Translations under genes and position numbers: made by a program
Shown: positions 19,263 through 29,764 of the stretch, piece after piece
Numbering within the stretch: position 1 is the first letter of the stretch
How the letters are laid out: every line of letters starts with the position of its first letter
From: Woeseiaceae bacterium
GTDB lineage: Bacteria > Pseudomonadota > Gammaproteobacteria > Steroidobacterales > Woeseiaceae
DNA length: 58,068 nt
Direction: 5' to 3'
NCBI GenBank assembly: GCA_011772865.1
Contig: WVYQ01000023.1
Coordinates: 182,326 to 240,393 of the forward strand
The notes under the pieces: model-generated
What the model saw: the letters and a program-made list of their open reading frames with translations, nothing else
What the model was told of the DNA's origin: nothing
The model's database searches: none

Positions 19263-21031
19263 TCTGTTCGCGGCGCGCGCAGCCGGATGCCGGCCTCCTT
19301 GAGCTGTTCGGCCGATACCTCGCCGGGCGCATTGGTCAGCGGGCAATGCGCGGACTGGGTTTTCGGGAATGCGATCACGTCGCGGATGCTCTCGACGCCG
19401 GCCATGAGCATGACGATGCGGTCGAGGCCGAACGCGATGCCGCCGTGTGGCGGGCAACCGTACTCGAGCGCCCGCAGCAGGAAGCCGAATTTCTCTTCGG
19501 CCTCTTCCTTGCTGATGTCGAGCAAATCGAACACGGCCGACTGAACGGCCTGGTCGTGAATACGAATCGACCCGCCGCCGATCTCCGATCCGTTCAGCAC
19601 CATGTCGTAGGCGCGGGACAAGGCGTTACCGGGATCCGCCTTGAGCGCCGCGGCGTCGCTCAGCGCGGGTGACGTGAACGGATGATGCAATGCCATCCAG
19701 CGTTTCGTGTGCGGATCCTTTTCGAACATCGGGAAATCGACGACCCAGAGCGGCGCCCAGCCCTCAGCGACGAGCCCCCGATCTTCGCCCAGCCTGACGC
19801 GCAGCGCGCCCAGCGCATCGTTGACGATGCGCGCCTTGTCGGCGCCGAAGAAGACCAGGTCACCGGTCTGCGCTCCCGTGCGTTCGATGATGCCCGCTAC
19901 GGCATCGTCGGGCAGGAACTTGAGGATGGGCGACTGCAGGCCGTCGCGGCCGGCAGCGACGTCGTTGACCTTGATGTAGGCGAGACCCTTGGCGCCGAAA
20001 CGCCCCACGTAGTCGGTGTAGTCGTCGATCTGCTTGCGCGTGAGTTCGTTGCCCTGCGGCAGGCGCAGCGCCGCGACGCGACCCTCGGGATCGGCCGCCG
20101 GTCCTGCGAACACCTTGAAATCGACCGACTCCAGCAGGTCGGACACCTCCACCAGCTCGAGGTCGATGCGCAGGTCGGGCTTGTCGGAGCCGAAACGATC
20201 CAGCGCCTCGGCGTAGCTCATGCGCGGGAATGGCGAGGGTAAATCGACATCGAGCACGCGCTTGAACAGGTGGCGAATCATGGCCTCCATTTCGCCCGTG
20301 ACGGCCGCCTCGTCGACGAAACTCATCTCGATGTCGAGCTGGGTAAACTCGGGCTGGCGGTCGGCACGCAGGTCCTCGTCGCGGAAGCAACGCACGATCT
20401 GGTAGTAACGATCGAGCCCCGACATCATGAGCAGCTGCTTGAAGATTTGCGGCGACTGCGGCAGTGCGAAAAATTTGCCCGGATGCGTACGGCTCGGCAC
20501 GACGTAGTCGCGCGCACCCTCGGGCGTTGCCCGCGTCAGCATCGGCGTCTCGACATCGACGAAACCGTCGCCGTCGAGAAACTCGCGCATCGCCATCGTC
20601 ACCCGGTGCCGCAGCATCAGGTTGCCGAGCATGTCTTCGCGGCGCAGGTCGAGGTAGCGGTACTTGAGGCGCAGCTCCTCGTTGGCCTGCTCGTCGTGAT
20701 GAAAAGGCGGCGTCTCGGACCGGTTCAGTACCTCGAGCTCGTGCGCCAGCACTTCGACCTGCCCGGTCCGCATGTTCGGGTTGATCGTACCTTCGGGCCG
20801 GTTGCGCACCTTGCCCTTGACCTTGAGCACGTACTCGCTGCGAATGCGCTCCGCCTCGGCGAAAATCTCGGGCCGGTCCGGGTCGAACACCACCTGGAGC
20901 AGTCCTTCGCGATCGCGCAGGTCGACGAAAATCACGCCGCCGTGGTCGCGCCGACGATGCACCCAGCCGCAGACCTCGACTTCCTGGCCGATCAGGGTCT
21001 CGTCAACTTGTCCGCAGTAGTGGCTGCGCAT
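19259..21031 (-). CDS. aspS: Aspartate--tRNA ligase AspS
   Basis: This class IIb aminoacyl-tRNA synthetase of 590 residues is the bacterial type. It has an N-terminal OB-fold anticodon-binding domain ([24 protein letters not shown]), the class II motif 2 region ([18 protein letters not shown]) and motif 3 ([13 protein letters not shown]). A GAD insertion domain lies in the middle. It follows DUF502 after 148 nt that contain a long inverted repeat. The DUF502-aspS neighbourhood is common in gammaproteobacteria. Whether it is discriminating or non-discriminating cannot be settled here. Confidence 0.97.
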   Translation of the reverse strand: MRSHYCGQVDETLIGQEVEVCGWVHRRRDHGGVIFVDLRDREGLLQVVFDPDRPEIFAEAERIRSEYVLKVKGKVRNRPEGTINPNMRTGQVEVLAHELEVLNRSETPPFHHDEQANEELRLKYRYLDLRREDMLGNLMLRHRVTMAMREFLDGDGFVDVETPMLTRATPEGARDYVVPSRTHPGKFFALPQSPQIFKQLLMMSGLDRYYQIVRCFRDEDLRADRQPEFTQLDIEMSFVDEAAVTGEMEAMIRHLFKRVLDVDLPSPFPRMSYAEALDRFGSDKPDLRIDLELVEVSDLLESVDFKVFAGPAADPEGRVAALRLPQGNELTRKQIDDYTDYVGRFGAKGLAYIKVNDVAAGRDGLQSPILKFLPDDAVAGIIERTGAQTGDLVFFGADKARIVNDALGALRVRLGEDRGLVAEGWAPLWVVDFPMFEKDPHTKRWMALHHPFTSPALSDAAALKADPGNALSRAYDMVLNGSEIGGGSIRIHDQAVQSAVFDLLDISKEEAEEKFGFLLRALEYGCPPHGGIAFGLDRIVMLMAGVESIRDVIAFPKTQSAHCPLTNAPGEVSAEQLKEAGIRLRAPRTE

Positions 21032-21093
21032 TGATTTTCATCCGAAAAAAGTGGCGGAATGGTACGGGTAGCCGGCAGAAGATACAACCGGCA

Positions 21094-21180
21094 GGCCGCT
21101 GCGTCCGGGAGGTTGCTCATCGGAAGTAAAGCGCAGCGCAGCGAGCCATGAAGATGAGTAACCTCCGGGGCGTAGCGGCC
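21094..21180. repeat. Long imperfect inverted repeat between DUF502 gene and aspS
   Basis: Two 28-nt arms (21094-21121 and 21153-21180) are inverted repeats of each other with four differences. As RNA from the minus strand, three of these are G-U wobbles and one is a mismatch. The loop is 31 nt. The right arm ends exactly at the DUF502 stop codon. A smaller GCCGG/CCGGC hairpin (21071-21092) follows. No T-run follows, so it is not a standard intrinsic terminator. It could be a REP/MITE-like element or an mRNA processing structure. Confidence 0.7.
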
Positions 21181-21827
21181 TATTGGTCGGGCATCTTTAA
21201 CGGCAACTCTTGTGTCTGGTCCTTGTTCCATGTCGGAACAACAACACCCAGCGACATGATCAACTTGACGGCCTCGTCGACTTCCATGTCCAGCTCGACC
21301 GTGTCCTTCTTCGGCACCATGATGATGAAGCCGGAGGTCGGATTCGGCGTCGTCGGCACGAAGCAGGCCACGACGTCTTCTCCCGTGCGGGCCTGGATCT
21401 CACCGATCTCCGAAGCGGTCTGGAAGGTTATCGAATAAATGCCCTTGCGCGGATACTCGACGAGCAGCACCTTGCTGAACGCGCTGTCCGAATCCGAGAA
21501 AACGATTTCTGCGAAATTCTTTGCGGCCGAGTAGATCGAGCGCGCAACCGGGATGCGATCGAGTAAGGACTCCCAGCCTTTGAGAAACGCGCGCCCGACG
21601 AAATTCGCGGTCAGAACTCCCGTGATCAGCAGCAGGATAACCGTCAGGATGACGCCGAGTCCCGGTATGCCGATCCCGAGCCACTCCTCGGGATGGTACT
21701 GGCGCGGAATCAGCACGAGCGACTTGTCCATCAGCCCGATCAGGAAACGGACGATGACGATCGTGACACCGAGCGGCAACCACACCAGGATACCGGCGAC
21801 GAGATAACGTCTAAGGCGCTTCATCAT
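21180..21827 (-). CDS. DUF502 family inner-membrane protein
   Basis: This 215-residue protein has two hydrophobic helices near the N-terminus: YLVAGILVWLPLGVTIVIVRFLIGLMD, and the segment around residues 50-75. A soluble domain follows with the family motif LVEYPRKGIYSITFQT and later CFVPTTPNPTSGFIIMVPK. The function of DUF502 is unknown. It is commonly found between an FmdB-type zinc ribbon gene and aspS, exactly as here. Its start overlaps the FmdB stop (ATGA). Confidence 0.9.
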   Translation of the reverse strand: MMKRLRRYLVAGILVWLPLGVTIVIVRFLIGLMDKSLVLIPRQYHPEEWLGIGIPGLGVILTVILLLITGVLTANFVGRAFLKGWESLLDRIPVARSIYSAAKNFAEIVFSDSDSAFSKVLLVEYPRKGIYSITFQTASEIGEIQARTGEDVVACFVPTTPNPTSGFIIMVPKKDTVELDMEVDEAVKLIMSLGVVVPTWNKDQTQELPLKMPDQ

Positions 21828-22120
21828 GATGAATCAGCCGTTTTCTTCTTGCTGACTTTCGGCTCGGACTTCTTGTCCTCGCCACCCGTTGAACTTTCCT
21901 TGGCCGGCTCCTTCTCGCCGTGGAGGTTGCGCTGGTTCCCGGTCTTGAAATCCGTCTCGTACCAGCCCTGACCCTTGAGGCGGAAACGTGGTGCCGACAG
22001 CAGCCGCTTCAGCGCCGGCTTGCCGCACTCGGGGCAATCGACCAGCGGCTCGTCCGCGATTTTTTGCAGCGCGTCCAGGTTATGCTCACATTGTTCGCAG
22101 GCGTATGCGTAGATCGGCAT
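21824..22120 (-). CDS. FmdB family zinc ribbon protein
   Basis: This 98-residue protein starts MPIYAYACEQCEH and has two CxxC knuckles (CEQC and CPEC) forming a zinc ribbon, followed by LLSAPRFRLKGQGWYETDF, the standard FmdB domain. The C-terminal third is a lysine-, glutamate- and serine-rich disordered tail. FmdB proteins are putative regulators of unproven function. The gene lies 26 nt after clpB and overlaps the DUF502 gene, so the three may share a transcript. Confidence 0.92.
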   Translation of the reverse strand: MPIYAYACEQCEHNLDALQKIADEPLVDCPECGKPALKRLLSAPRFRLKGQGWYETDFKTGNQRNLHGEKEPAKESSTGGEDKKSEPKVSKKKTADSS

Positions 22121-22146
22121 GCGTCCGACTCCTCAGGGTCGCGGCA

Positions 22147-24726
22147 TTATGCCGCGTTTTCAAAGCCCAGGCGATCATCCTCGACGCCGACCTCGATCAT
22201 GTCACCGGGCTTGAACCTGCCCTGCAGAATCTCCTGCGCGAGCGGGTTCTCGACCTGCTGCTGGATTGCCCGCTTGAGCGGACGCGCGCCATAGACCGGA
22301 TCGAACCCGGCCTCGGCAAGCTTGTCGCGGGCCGCATCCGACAGGTGGATACGCATGTCGCGGTCCGCGAGGCGATCGTGCAGGTAGCCGAGCTGGATAT
22401 CGACAATGAGTCGAATATGTTCCCGCGTGAGCGGGTGGAACACGACGACATCGTCGACGCGGTTGATGAACTCGGGGCGAAAGTGCGTCCCGACCACGTC
22501 CATCACCGCCGCTTTCATCGCGTCATAGTTTTCCTCGCCCGCCATCTCCTGGATCATCTGTGACCCGAGGTTCGATGTCATGACGATGACCGTGTTACGG
22601 AAATCGACCGTACGTCCCTGGCCGTCCGTCAGGCGGCCATCATCGAGTACCTGCAACAAGACATTGAACACATCCGGGTGCGCTTTCTCGACCTCGTCCA
22701 GGAGAATCACCGAGTACGGGCGCCGGCGCACCGCTTCGGTCAGGTAGCCGCCTTCTTCATAGCCGACATACCCCGGCGGCGCGCCAATCAGCCTCGCCAC
22801 GGAGTGTTTTTCCATGAATTCGGACATGTCGAGGCGCACCATCGCATCGTCCGTATCGAACATGAAGTGGGCAAGCGCCTTTGTTAATTCGGTCTTGCCG
22901 ACGCCAGTAGGACCGAGGAACAGGAACGATCCGATCGGCCGCCGCGGATCGGACAGGCCGGCGCGCGAACGGCGAATCGCATTGGCGACGGCGACGACGG
23001 CCTCTTCCTGACCGACAACGCGCTGCTGCACGACCTCCTCCATCTGCAGTAGTTTTTCCTTTTCGCCCTCGAGCATCTTGGCGACCGGGATGCCGGTCCA
23101 CTTGGAGACGATCTCGGCCACTTCTTCGTCGGTCACGTTGTTACGCAGCAGCGTCGTCTCCCGGCCTTCAGCCTGAAGCGCGCCCTCGAGCTGCTTCTCG
23201 AGTTCGGGAATGCGCCCGTACTGGAGTTCGGACGCTCTCGCGAGGTCGTTCGCGCGATGCGCGGTCTCGAGTTCGAGCCGTGCGCGTTCGAGTTCTTCCT
23301 TGAGGTGCGTCGTGCCCTGCATCGCCGCTTTTTCAGCCTTCCACACTTCCTCGAGATCCGCGAATTCCTTTTCCAATCCGCCGAGTTGCTCCTCCAGGTC
23401 CTCGAGCCGCTTGCGCGACGCCTCGTCGGACTCCTTGTTGAGCGCCTCGCGCTCGATCTTGAGCTGGATGATGCGGCGCTCGAGGCGATCCATCGCCTCC
23501 GGCTTCGAATCGATCTCGATACGAATCCTCGACGCTGCCTCGTCGATCAGGTCGATGGCCTTGTCGGGCAACTGCCGGTCCGAGATATAGCGATGCGACA
23601 GCGTCGCAGCTGCGACTATCGCGGGGTCGGTGATCTCGACTCCGTGATGCACCTCGTAACGTTCCTTGAGGCCGCGCAGAATCGCGATCGTGTCCTCGAC
23701 GGTCGGTTCGTCGATCAGTACTTTCTGGAATCGCCGCTCCAGCGCCGCGTCCTTCTCGAGGTACTTGCGGTACTCGTCGAGCGTTGTTGCGCCAACGCAA
23801 TGCAGTTCGCCTCGCGCCAGCGCCGGCTTGAGCATATTGCCGGCATCCATCGATCCCTCTGCCTTGCCCGCACCGACCATCGTGTGCATTTCATCGATGA
23901 ACAGGATGATCTGGCCTTCCTGCTTGGCAAGATCGGACAGCACGGCTTTGAGCCGCTCTTCGAATTCGCCGCGATACTTCGCGCCGGCAATCAGGGCGCC
24001 CATGTCCAGCGACAGGATACGCTTGCCGCGCAGGCCCTCGGGTACTTCGTTGTTGACGATGCGCTGCGCGAGCCCTTCGACGATCGCGGTCTTGCCGACG
24101 CCGGGCTCACCGATCAGCACGGGGTTGTTCTTGGTGCGCCGCTGCAGGATCTGGATCGTGCGGCGAATCTCGTCGTCGCGGCCGACGATCGGGTCGAGCT
24201 TGCCCTGCTCAGCACGCTCGGTCAGGTCGATCGTGTATTTTTCGAGCGCCTGGCGGGTATCTTCGGCGTTCGGGTCGTCCACCTGCTGACCGCCACGCAG
24301 ATCATCAATGGCTTTTTCGATCGCGCCTGCGACGGCGCCGGCCTGCTCCATAACGGCCTTGAGCGGTGACCTGTCATCCATGGCAGCCAGCACGAATAGC
24401 TCACTCGAGATGTACTGGTCGCCGCGCTTCTGGGCGAGCTTGTCGGTGAGGTTGAGCAGCTTGCCGAGATCGTTGCTCATATGGACGTCGCCGCCAGTTC
24501 CTTCCACCTTCGGCAGACGGTCCACGGCATCGCCCAATTGCGACCGAAGCAGGTTGACGTTGACGCCGGCCTTGGTGAGCAGCCCCCGTACCGTGCCGCC
24601 CTGCTGGTCGAGCAGCGCCACCATGACGTGCGCGGGCTCGACAAACTGGTGATCCTGGCCAACGGCCAGCGACTGCGCCTCAGCGAGCGCGATCTGGAAT
24701 TTGCTCGTCAATTTGTCCAAACGCAT
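22147..24726 (-). CDS. clpB: ATP-dependent disaggregase chaperone ClpB
   Basis: ClpB is a Hsp100 hexamer that rescues aggregated proteins together with DnaK. The 859-residue protein has an N-terminal Clp_N repeat domain ([21 protein letters not shown]), AAA-1 with Walker A GEPGVGKT, a long coiled-coil middle domain (about residues 400-530) and AAA-2 with Walker A GPTGVGKT. There is no ClpP-binding IGL/F loop. An open frame continues upstream to 25074 but overlaps pgeF and is not ClpB-like; the ATG at 24726 fits the family. A sigma-32 promoter lies 44-73 nt upstream. The order rluD-pgeF-clpB is conserved. Confidence 0.97.
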   Translation of the reverse strand: MRLDKLTSKFQIALAEAQSLAVGQDHQFVEPAHVMVALLDQQGGTVRGLLTKAGVNVNLLRSQLGDAVDRLPKVEGTGGDVHMSNDLGKLLNLTDKLAQKRGDQYISSELFVLAAMDDRSPLKAVMEQAGAVAGAIEKAIDDLRGGQQVDDPNAEDTRQALEKYTIDLTERAEQGKLDPIVGRDDEIRRTIQILQRRTKNNPVLIGEPGVGKTAIVEGLAQRIVNNEVPEGLRGKRILSLDMGALIAGAKYRGEFEERLKAVLSDLAKQEGQIILFIDEMHTMVGAGKAEGSMDAGNMLKPALARGELHCVGATTLDEYRKYLEKDAALERRFQKVLIDEPTVEDTIAILRGLKERYEVHHGVEITDPAIVAAATLSHRYISDRQLPDKAIDLIDEAASRIRIEIDSKPEAMDRLERRIIQLKIEREALNKESDEASRKRLEDLEEQLGGLEKEFADLEEVWKAEKAAMQGTTHLKEELERARLELETAHRANDLARASELQYGRIPELEKQLEGALQAEGRETTLLRNNVTDEEVAEIVSKWTGIPVAKMLEGEKEKLLQMEEVVQQRVVGQEEAVVAVANAIRRSRAGLSDPRRPIGSFLFLGPTGVGKTELTKALAHFMFDTDDAMVRLDMSEFMEKHSVARLIGAPPGYVGYEEGGYLTEAVRRRPYSVILLDEVEKAHPDVFNVLLQVLDDGRLTDGQGRTVDFRNTVIVMTSNLGSQMIQEMAGEENYDAMKAAVMDVVGTHFRPEFINRVDDVVVFHPLTREHIRLIVDIQLGYLHDRLADRDMRIHLSDAARDKLAEAGFDPVYGARPLKRAIQQQVENPLAQEILQGRFKPGDMIEVGVEDDRLGFENAA

Positions 24727-24769
24727 TACGAGAACCTCGGATCGGTACCTGGTATCAGAAACTCTGGGA

Positions 24770-24799
24770 GAAATAGGCGCCTGGCGCCGGTTTTCAAGG
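24770..24799 (-). promoter_or_regulatory. Sigma-32 (heat shock) promoter for clpB
   Basis: On the minus strand CCTTGAAAA (24799-24791) matches the sigma-32 -35 element. CCTATTTC (24777-24770) matches the CCCATNT-type -10, with 14 nt between CTTGAAA and CCTATTT. It starts inside the 3' end region of pgeF and precedes the clpB start codon by 44 nt. This fits RpoH control of clpB as known in gammaproteobacteria. Confidence 0.7.
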
Positions 24800-24802
24800 C
24801 CT

Positions 24803-25444
24803 TCAGGGGCGGTAAATGAACGTGAGCAGGCGCCCGGTTGCGCCATCCCGGCGATAAGAATAGAAGCGTTCGGGGTCGCTGTGGGTACACAACCCGCTAT
24901 CGTAGGTCCGGACCTGTTGCGCTTGCAGTATTTGCCGGGCCAGGCCGGGCAAGTCGGCCTGCAGGCGCCCACGCTCATTGGGTGTGAAGAATGCCGCGGT
25001 CTCGCCGAGAACGCCGAAGGCCTCGCGAACTTCGTGCCCGACCTCGAATGCGGCCTGGGAGATCGCTGGTCCAATCCACGCCAGCAGGCTCTCGGGCGCC
25101 GATGTCATGGCCGCGAGCGTCGCGTCGACCACACCCCCGGCCAGCCCGCGCCAGCCCGCGTGAATGGCCGCAATCTCGCTGCCATCGGCCGCGCACAGCA
25201 GGATCGGCAGGCAATCGGCGGTCCTGACGGCGCAAATGCTGCCCGGCAGGTCCGATACGATCGCGTCCGCCTCGGGCGGGCCGTCGTCGAAGGATGCCGA
25301 ACCCCAGTGGACGACGCGACTGCCGTGCACCTGCTTCAGCCACTGCGCTTCCATGGGCAGTTCGTAGCCGCTGTCGCGCAACGTCGTCCCGGCGACGATC
25401 CCGGCCGGCGCCGGCCAGGCTGCCTCGATCCAGTCCCGGCTCAC
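24803..25444 (-). CDS. pgeF: Purine nucleoside phosphorylase / laccase-domain protein PgeF (YfiH)
   Basis: This 213-residue DUF152 (YfiH) protein shows [33 protein letters not shown] and [15 protein letters not shown], which contain the conserved His/Cys zinc ligands. Family members cleave adenosine and inosine phosphorolytically, and E. coli YfiH edits L-Ser out of peptidoglycan precursors. It overlaps rluD by ATGA and precedes clpB, a widely conserved order. Older names (polyphenol oxidase, laccase) reflect an in vitro activity. Confidence 0.92.
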   Translation of the reverse strand: MSRDWIEAAWPAPAGIVAGTTLRDSGYELPMEAQWLKQVHGSRVVHWGSASFDDGPPEADAIVSDLPGSICAVRTADCLPILLCAADGSEIAAIHAGWRGLAGGVVDATLAAMTSAPESLLAWIGPAISQAAFEVGHEVREAFGVLGETAAFFTPNERGRLQADLPGLARQILQAQQVRTYDSGLCTHSDPERFYSYRRDGATGRLLTFIYRP

Positions 25445-26388
25445 CCGGCGCCCTCCCTCAAGGCGTCGAGCAATGCTTCCATGTCGGCCGGCACGGGAGC
25501 CTCGAAATTCATCAACTCATGCGTCCCCGGATGTTCGAATTCGATGCGCGCAGCGTGCAACGCCTGGCGGCGAAACACGCGCAGAGCCTGCACGAGGTTC
25601 TCGCTTGCACCTTTGGGCAGGGCGAGGCGGCCACCGTAGACCGGATCACCGGTCAGCGCATGGCGCCGGTAGGCGAAATGCACGCGAATCTGGTGCGTGC
25701 GCCCCGTTTCGAGTTTGACCTTTATATAGGTATGGGCCGGGAATCGTTCAAGAACCGTGTAATGCGTTACCGCGGGTCGGCCGTCCGCGCGCACGCACAT
25801 GCGTTTCCGGTCCGTGGCATGCCGGCCGACCGGTTCGTTGATAGTGCCGCCCCCGGTCAGCACTCCGTTACAGATCGCAAGGTAGTAGCGCGCGATGTCG
25901 CGATCGGCAAGCAGCCGTACCAGCGCGGTATGCGCTGGCAGTGTCCTGGCAACGAGCAACAGCCCGCTCGTATCCTTGTCGAGCCGATGGATGATGCCGG
26001 CGCGTGGCAGTTCTTCGAGCGCCGGGTCATGATGCAGCAGGGCGTTCATCAGCGTACCCGAGGCGTTTCCGGCCCCGGGGTGAACAACGAGACCGGCAGG
26101 CTTGTTGATGACGAGGACAAAATCGTCCTCGTGGACGACGTCCAGCTCTATCGGCTCCGGCTCAGCTACGACCGCTGCCTCGGGCTCGATGCTGAGGGAC
26201 ACCGTTTCGCCTCCCAGCACGGAATCGCGCGGCCGGGGGCTGCCGCCGTCGACGATCAGCGCCCCATCCAGCAGCCAGGCCTTTAGCCGGCTTCTCGAAT
26301 ACTCCGGAAACAACTGCGCCAAAGCCTGGTCCAAGCGTTGACCGGCCAGTTCGGGAGGAATCGTTCTTACGAGGCTATCCGCTTTCAT
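25441..26388 (-). CDS. rluD: 23S rRNA pseudouridine(1911/1915/1917) synthase RluD
   Basis: This 315-residue enzyme isomerises uridines in helix 69 of 23S rRNA. It has an N-terminal S4 domain (RLDQALAQLFPEYSRSRLKAWLLDG) and the catalytic motif HRLDKDTSGLLLVA with the essential aspartate near residue 137. GRTHQIRVHF follows. The frame is open upstream to 26802 but overlaps divergent bamD; the ATG at 26388 gives the family N-terminus. It is divergent from bamD with 72 nt between start codons, the standard bamD/rluD arrangement. Confidence 0.96.
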   Translation of the reverse strand: MKADSLVRTIPPELAGQRLDQALAQLFPEYSRSRLKAWLLDGALIVDGGSPRPRDSVLGGETVSLSIEPEAAVVAEPEPIELDVVHEDDFVLVINKPAGLVVHPGAGNASGTLMNALLHHDPALEELPRAGIIHRLDKDTSGLLLVARTLPAHTALVRLLADRDIARYYLAICNGVLTGGGTINEPVGRHATDRKRMCVRADGRPAVTHYTVLERFPAHTYIKVKLETGRTHQIRVHFAYRRHALTGDPVYGGRLALPKGASENLVQALRVFRRQALHAARIEFEHPGTHELMNFEAPVPADMEALLDALREGAG

Positions 26389-26460
26389 TGCCGGCCTAAG
26401 TCTACGGTATACTCGCCGCCTTGGCCGACCCCGGCAGACGCGAGTAACCGATAAAACAGT

Positions 26461-27237
26461 ATGAGTTACGCCAGTTCCAACACAGGATGCCGCCTCCGCA
26501 TGACGCACCGCTTTGCCGTCGTGGCGGCTGCCCTGGTTGTCCTCGCCGGCTGCGCGAACAACGAGGAGCAGGAAACGGCCGTCAACAATATCGTGGAGGC
26601 TTACGAAACCGCCAAAACCTCGGTCAGTCGCGGCAACTTCACGCGCGGCATCCAGATTTTCGAGGCCATACAGGCTCGCTACCCGTTCTCGGATCTCAGC
26701 CGGCAGATCCAGCTGGACCTGATGTATGCGTACTACAAGGCCGGGCAAAAGGAGCAGGCGGTCGAGATTGCAGACACGTTCATGCGCGAAAACCCGATTC
26801 ACGAGCGCGTCGACTATGCGCTGTATATCAGGGGTCTCGCGTATTTCGAGGACGAAGCGGGCTTTCTCGAGCGACGCTTCAGAAAAGACGTCACGGAGCG
26901 GCCACCGTACGAAGTTTCAGAGGCTTATTCGTCGTTCCGGCGGCTCGTGGAGCGTTACCCGGCCAGCCAGTATGCCCCGGATGCCGAGCAGCGCATGGTA
27001 TTTCTCAAGAACCGGCTTGCCGCCTACGAAAACCATGTTGCCGACTACTACCTGCGCCGCGGGGCCTACATTGCGGCACTCAACCGCGCGAAAGCCGCCC
27101 TCGAGGAATACAACGGGGCACCCGCCAATGCCGAATCGCTGCTGATCATGGAACAGGCCTACGAGAAGCTCGGCATGTTCGATCTCGCGGCGGATGCGCG
27201 GCGGGTACTCGAAGCCAACTTCCCGGACGAGAGCTAA
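26461..27237 (+). CDS. bamD: Outer membrane protein assembly lipoprotein BamD
   Basis: BamD is an essential lipoprotein of the BAM complex, which folds beta-barrel proteins into the outer membrane. It has a signal peptide ending in lipobox LAGC (Cys about residue 31 from the ATG at 26461), followed by TPR-like helical repeats (RGNFTRGIQIFEAIQARYPFSDLSRQIQLDLMYAYYKAGQ). The total of 258 residues is typical. A second ATG at 26500 (MTHRFAVV) would give a more standard signal peptide and may be the real start. It converges with nadE, overlapping by 4 nt. Confidence 0.94.
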   Translation: MSYASSNTGCRLRMTHRFAVVAAALVVLAGCANNEEQETAVNNIVEAYETAKTSVSRGNFTRGIQIFEAIQARYPFSDLSRQIQLDLMYAYYKAGQKEQAVEIADTFMRENPIHERVDYALYIRGLAYFEDEAGFLERRFRKDVTERPPYEVSEAYSSFRRLVERYPASQYAPDAEQRMVFLKNRLAAYENHVADYYLRRGAYIAALNRAKAALEEYNGAPANAESLLIMEQAYEKLGMFDLAADARRVLEANFPDES

Positions 27238-28865
27238 CTCGGAAAGCGATAGCCCGATGTGATCGGGTAGCGCCAGTCCCGCCCGAAGGCCCGACTGCTG
27301 ATGCGAATACCCGGTGGCGCCTGTCGGCGCTTGTATTCATTGCGCCGCACCATCTCGAGAACACGAATCACGACATCGCGATCGAAGCCACGATCAGCAA
27401 TCTGATCCACGGACAGGTCCTTCTCGATGAAGGCTTCGAGAATCGGGTCGAGTATGTCGTAAGGTGGCAGCGAGTCGGAGTCCTTTTGCTCGGCTCGTAA
27501 TTCGGCCGACGGTTCACGCGTGATGACGCGCTCCGGTATGACAGGAGCAATCGTGTTGCGATATTTCGCCAGGCGATACACGAGCGATTTCGCGCAATCC
27601 TTGATGGGCGCAAAACCGCCCGCCATGTCGCCGTAGAGCGTTGCATAGCCGACCGCCATCTCACTTTTGTTGCCCGTGGTCAGCAGCATACGGCCGGTCT
27701 TGTTCGAAATCGCCATGAGCAGGATGCCGCGGACGCGCGCCTGGATGTTTTCTTCGGTGACGTCCTCCTCACGTCCCTCGAAGATGGGCTCCAGTTGCTT
27801 CACCGTAGCGTCATAGATCGGCGCAATGGGAATCACGTCATATCGAACGCCCAGTGTCGCCGCCTGCCTCGCAGCATCTTCCTGGCTCATGGTGGATGTG
27901 TACCGGAACGGCATCATGATTGCGCGCACACGATCAGCACCGAGCGCATCGCAAGCCACCGCCAGTACGAGCGCGGAATCGATACCGCCAGAAAGGCCGA
28001 TCACCACGCCGGGAAACCCGTGCTTACCAACGTAATCGCGCGTGCCTGTTACGAGCGCCCCGTAAACGCTTTGCTCGAGTGGCAGAACCTCAGCCACCGG
28101 GCATTCATCGGTTTCGATGCCTTTTGCATGCGCCCTCAGCGTGACGGCGTACAGTCCTTCCTCGAAAGCGGGCGCCCGGTAGCGGATTTCTCCGCTCGCA
28201 TCCATTACCAGGGAGCCGCCGTCGAACACGAGTTCGTCCTGCCCGCCGACCATGTTGAGGTAGACGACCGGGACTCCCGACTCCCCGACCCTGGTCCGCA
28301 ATTGCCTCTCGCGGCGCGCCTGGGCCTCAGTGTCGTATGGCGAGCCATTGATGGCCACGATGCACTCGGCCCCGGCTTTGCGGGCTTCGGCGATCGGGCC
28401 GGCTTGCCAAACGTCTTCACAGATCGTCAGCCCGAAAACGATGCCATTGAGCCGAAACACGGCAGGTCCGGTCCCCGCCGTGAAGTATCGCTCTTCGTCG
28501 AACACCCGGTAGTTGGGCAACAGGCGCTTACGGTAGTGGCAGAGAACTTCACCGTCGGCGAACACGACGCAGCTGTTGTATATCCGATCCTCGACGTACT
28601 CGGGAAAGCCAATCAGGATCGCGATGCCGCTGACAGTATTGCGGATTTCCTCCACGGCCTGTTCCGTGCGTTTCCTGAGACCCGCATGAAACAACAAGTC
28701 TTCAGGTGGATAACCGCAGACACTGAGCTCAGGGAAAACCACGAGATCGGCGTACATCTCATCACGGGCACGCTGCGCGTACTCGATGATCTTGCGCGTA
28801 TTAGCCGCGACAGCGCCGACCGCAAGGTCAACCTGGGCTAGAGCAACTTTAACAGTGCTGTTCAT
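27234..28865 (-). CDS. nadE: Glutamine-dependent NAD+ synthetase NadE
   Basis: NadE converts nicotinic acid adenine dinucleotide to NAD+ using glutamine-derived ammonia. The 543-residue fusion has an N-terminal nitrilase-type glutaminase with a Glu-Lys-Cys triad; the Cys lies in FGLTICEDVW near residue 146. The C-terminal NAD synthase domain has the PP-loop GLSGGIDSA near residue 290. It lies 15 nt after sucD on the same strand and may be co-transcribed with sucCD. It converges with bamD. Confidence 0.95.
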   Translation of the reverse strand: MNSTVKVALAQVDLAVGAVAANTRKIIEYAQRARDEMYADLVVFPELSVCGYPPEDLLFHAGLRKRTEQAVEEIRNTVSGIAILIGFPEYVEDRIYNSCVVFADGEVLCHYRKRLLPNYRVFDEERYFTAGTGPAVFRLNGIVFGLTICEDVWQAGPIAEARKAGAECIVAINGSPYDTEAQARRERQLRTRVGESGVPVVYLNMVGGQDELVFDGGSLVMDASGEIRYRAPAFEEGLYAVTLRAHAKGIETDECPVAEVLPLEQSVYGALVTGTRDYVGKHGFPGVVIGLSGGIDSALVLAVACDALGADRVRAIMMPFRYTSTMSQEDAARQAATLGVRYDVIPIAPIYDATVKQLEPIFEGREEDVTEENIQARVRGILLMAISNKTGRMLLTTGNKSEMAVGYATLYGDMAGGFAPIKDCAKSLVYRLAKYRNTIAPVIPERVITREPSAELRAEQKDSDSLPPYDILDPILEAFIEKDLSVDQIADRGFDRDVVIRVLEMVRRNEYKRRQAPPGIRISSRAFGRDWRYPITSGYRFPS

Positions 28866-28880
28866 GGTTGCACCGGAATT

Positions 28881-29753
28881 CTAGCCGCCGAGAACCTCCT
28901 GCATCTTGCTGCCCAACTCGGCCGGCGAGCGAACAGTGGCGACGCCCGCCGCGTCAAGCGCCTTGAACTTGTCGGTCGCGGTACCCTTGCCCCCGGCAAC
29001 AATGGCGCCCGCATGGCCCATGCGCTTGCCGGGCGGCGCGGTGACTCCGGCAATATAGGCGACGACCGGCTTGGACACGTTCGACTGGATGTACTCCGCC
29101 GCGGCTTCCTCGTCGGCACCCCCGATTTCACCAACCATGATGACGCCTTCGGTGTCGGGATCGGATTCGAACAACTCCAGACAGTCGATGAAGTCCATAC
29201 CGCGGACCGGGTCACCGCCGATACCGATGCACGTCGTCTGGCCAAGGTCGTTCAGCGTCGTCTGATAGACGGCTTCGTAGGTCAGCGTTCCCGATCGCGA
29301 CACGACGCCGATACGTCCCGGCTTGTGGATGAATCCGGGCATGATGCCGACCTTGCACTGCTCCGGCGTGATGATGCCCGGGCAGTTCGGACCGATGAGC
29401 CGACAATCATAGTCGCGTAATGCCGACTTTACCTTGACCATGTCGAGCACCGGGATGCCTTCGGTAATGCATACGACCAGCTTTGCTCCTGAATCCGCCG
29501 CTTCGAGGATCGCATCGGCCGCGAACGGCGGCGGCACGAGAATCATGCTGACATCGGCGCCAGTCTCGCCAACGGCTTCGCGCATCGTGTTGAATACCGG
29601 CAAGCCAAGGTGCTCCTGGCCGCCACGTCCGGGTGTTACTCCACCCACGACCTGGGTGCCGTACTCGATGCACTGCTCGGCATGAAACGTACCCTGGCTT
29701 CCGGTGATGCCCTGGCAAACGATCTTGCTGTTCTTGTCAATCAGAATGCTCAT
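28881..29753 (-). CDS. sucD: Succinyl-CoA synthetase alpha subunit SucD
   Basis: With SucC this forms the TCA-cycle enzyme that converts succinyl-CoA to succinate with NTP formation. The 290-residue protein begins [27 protein letters not shown], a CoA-binding Rossmann domain. It carries the phosphorylated active-site histidine in GHAGAIV near residue 247. It follows sucC after 11 nt and precedes nadE. No odg/suc dehydrogenase genes are in view, so sucCD is not embedded in the larger TCA operon here. Confidence 0.97.
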   Translation of the reverse strand: MSILIDKNSKIVCQGITGSQGTFHAEQCIEYGTQVVGGVTPGRGGQEHLGLPVFNTMREAVGETGADVSMILVPPPFAADAILEAADSGAKLVVCITEGIPVLDMVKVKSALRDYDCRLIGPNCPGIITPEQCKVGIMPGFIHKPGRIGVVSRSGTLTYEAVYQTTLNDLGQTTCIGIGGDPVRGMDFIDCLELFESDPDTEGVIMVGEIGGADEEAAAEYIQSNVSKPVVAYIAGVTAPPGKRMGHAGAIVAGGKGTATDKFKALDAAGVATVRSPAELGSKMQEVLGG

Positions 29754-29764
29754 GCCATATCTCT

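Noticed and set aside
26389-26802. N-terminal extension of RluD
   Set aside because: The open frame overlaps divergent bamD, and the S4 domain starts right after the ATG at 26388, so the extension is a shadow.
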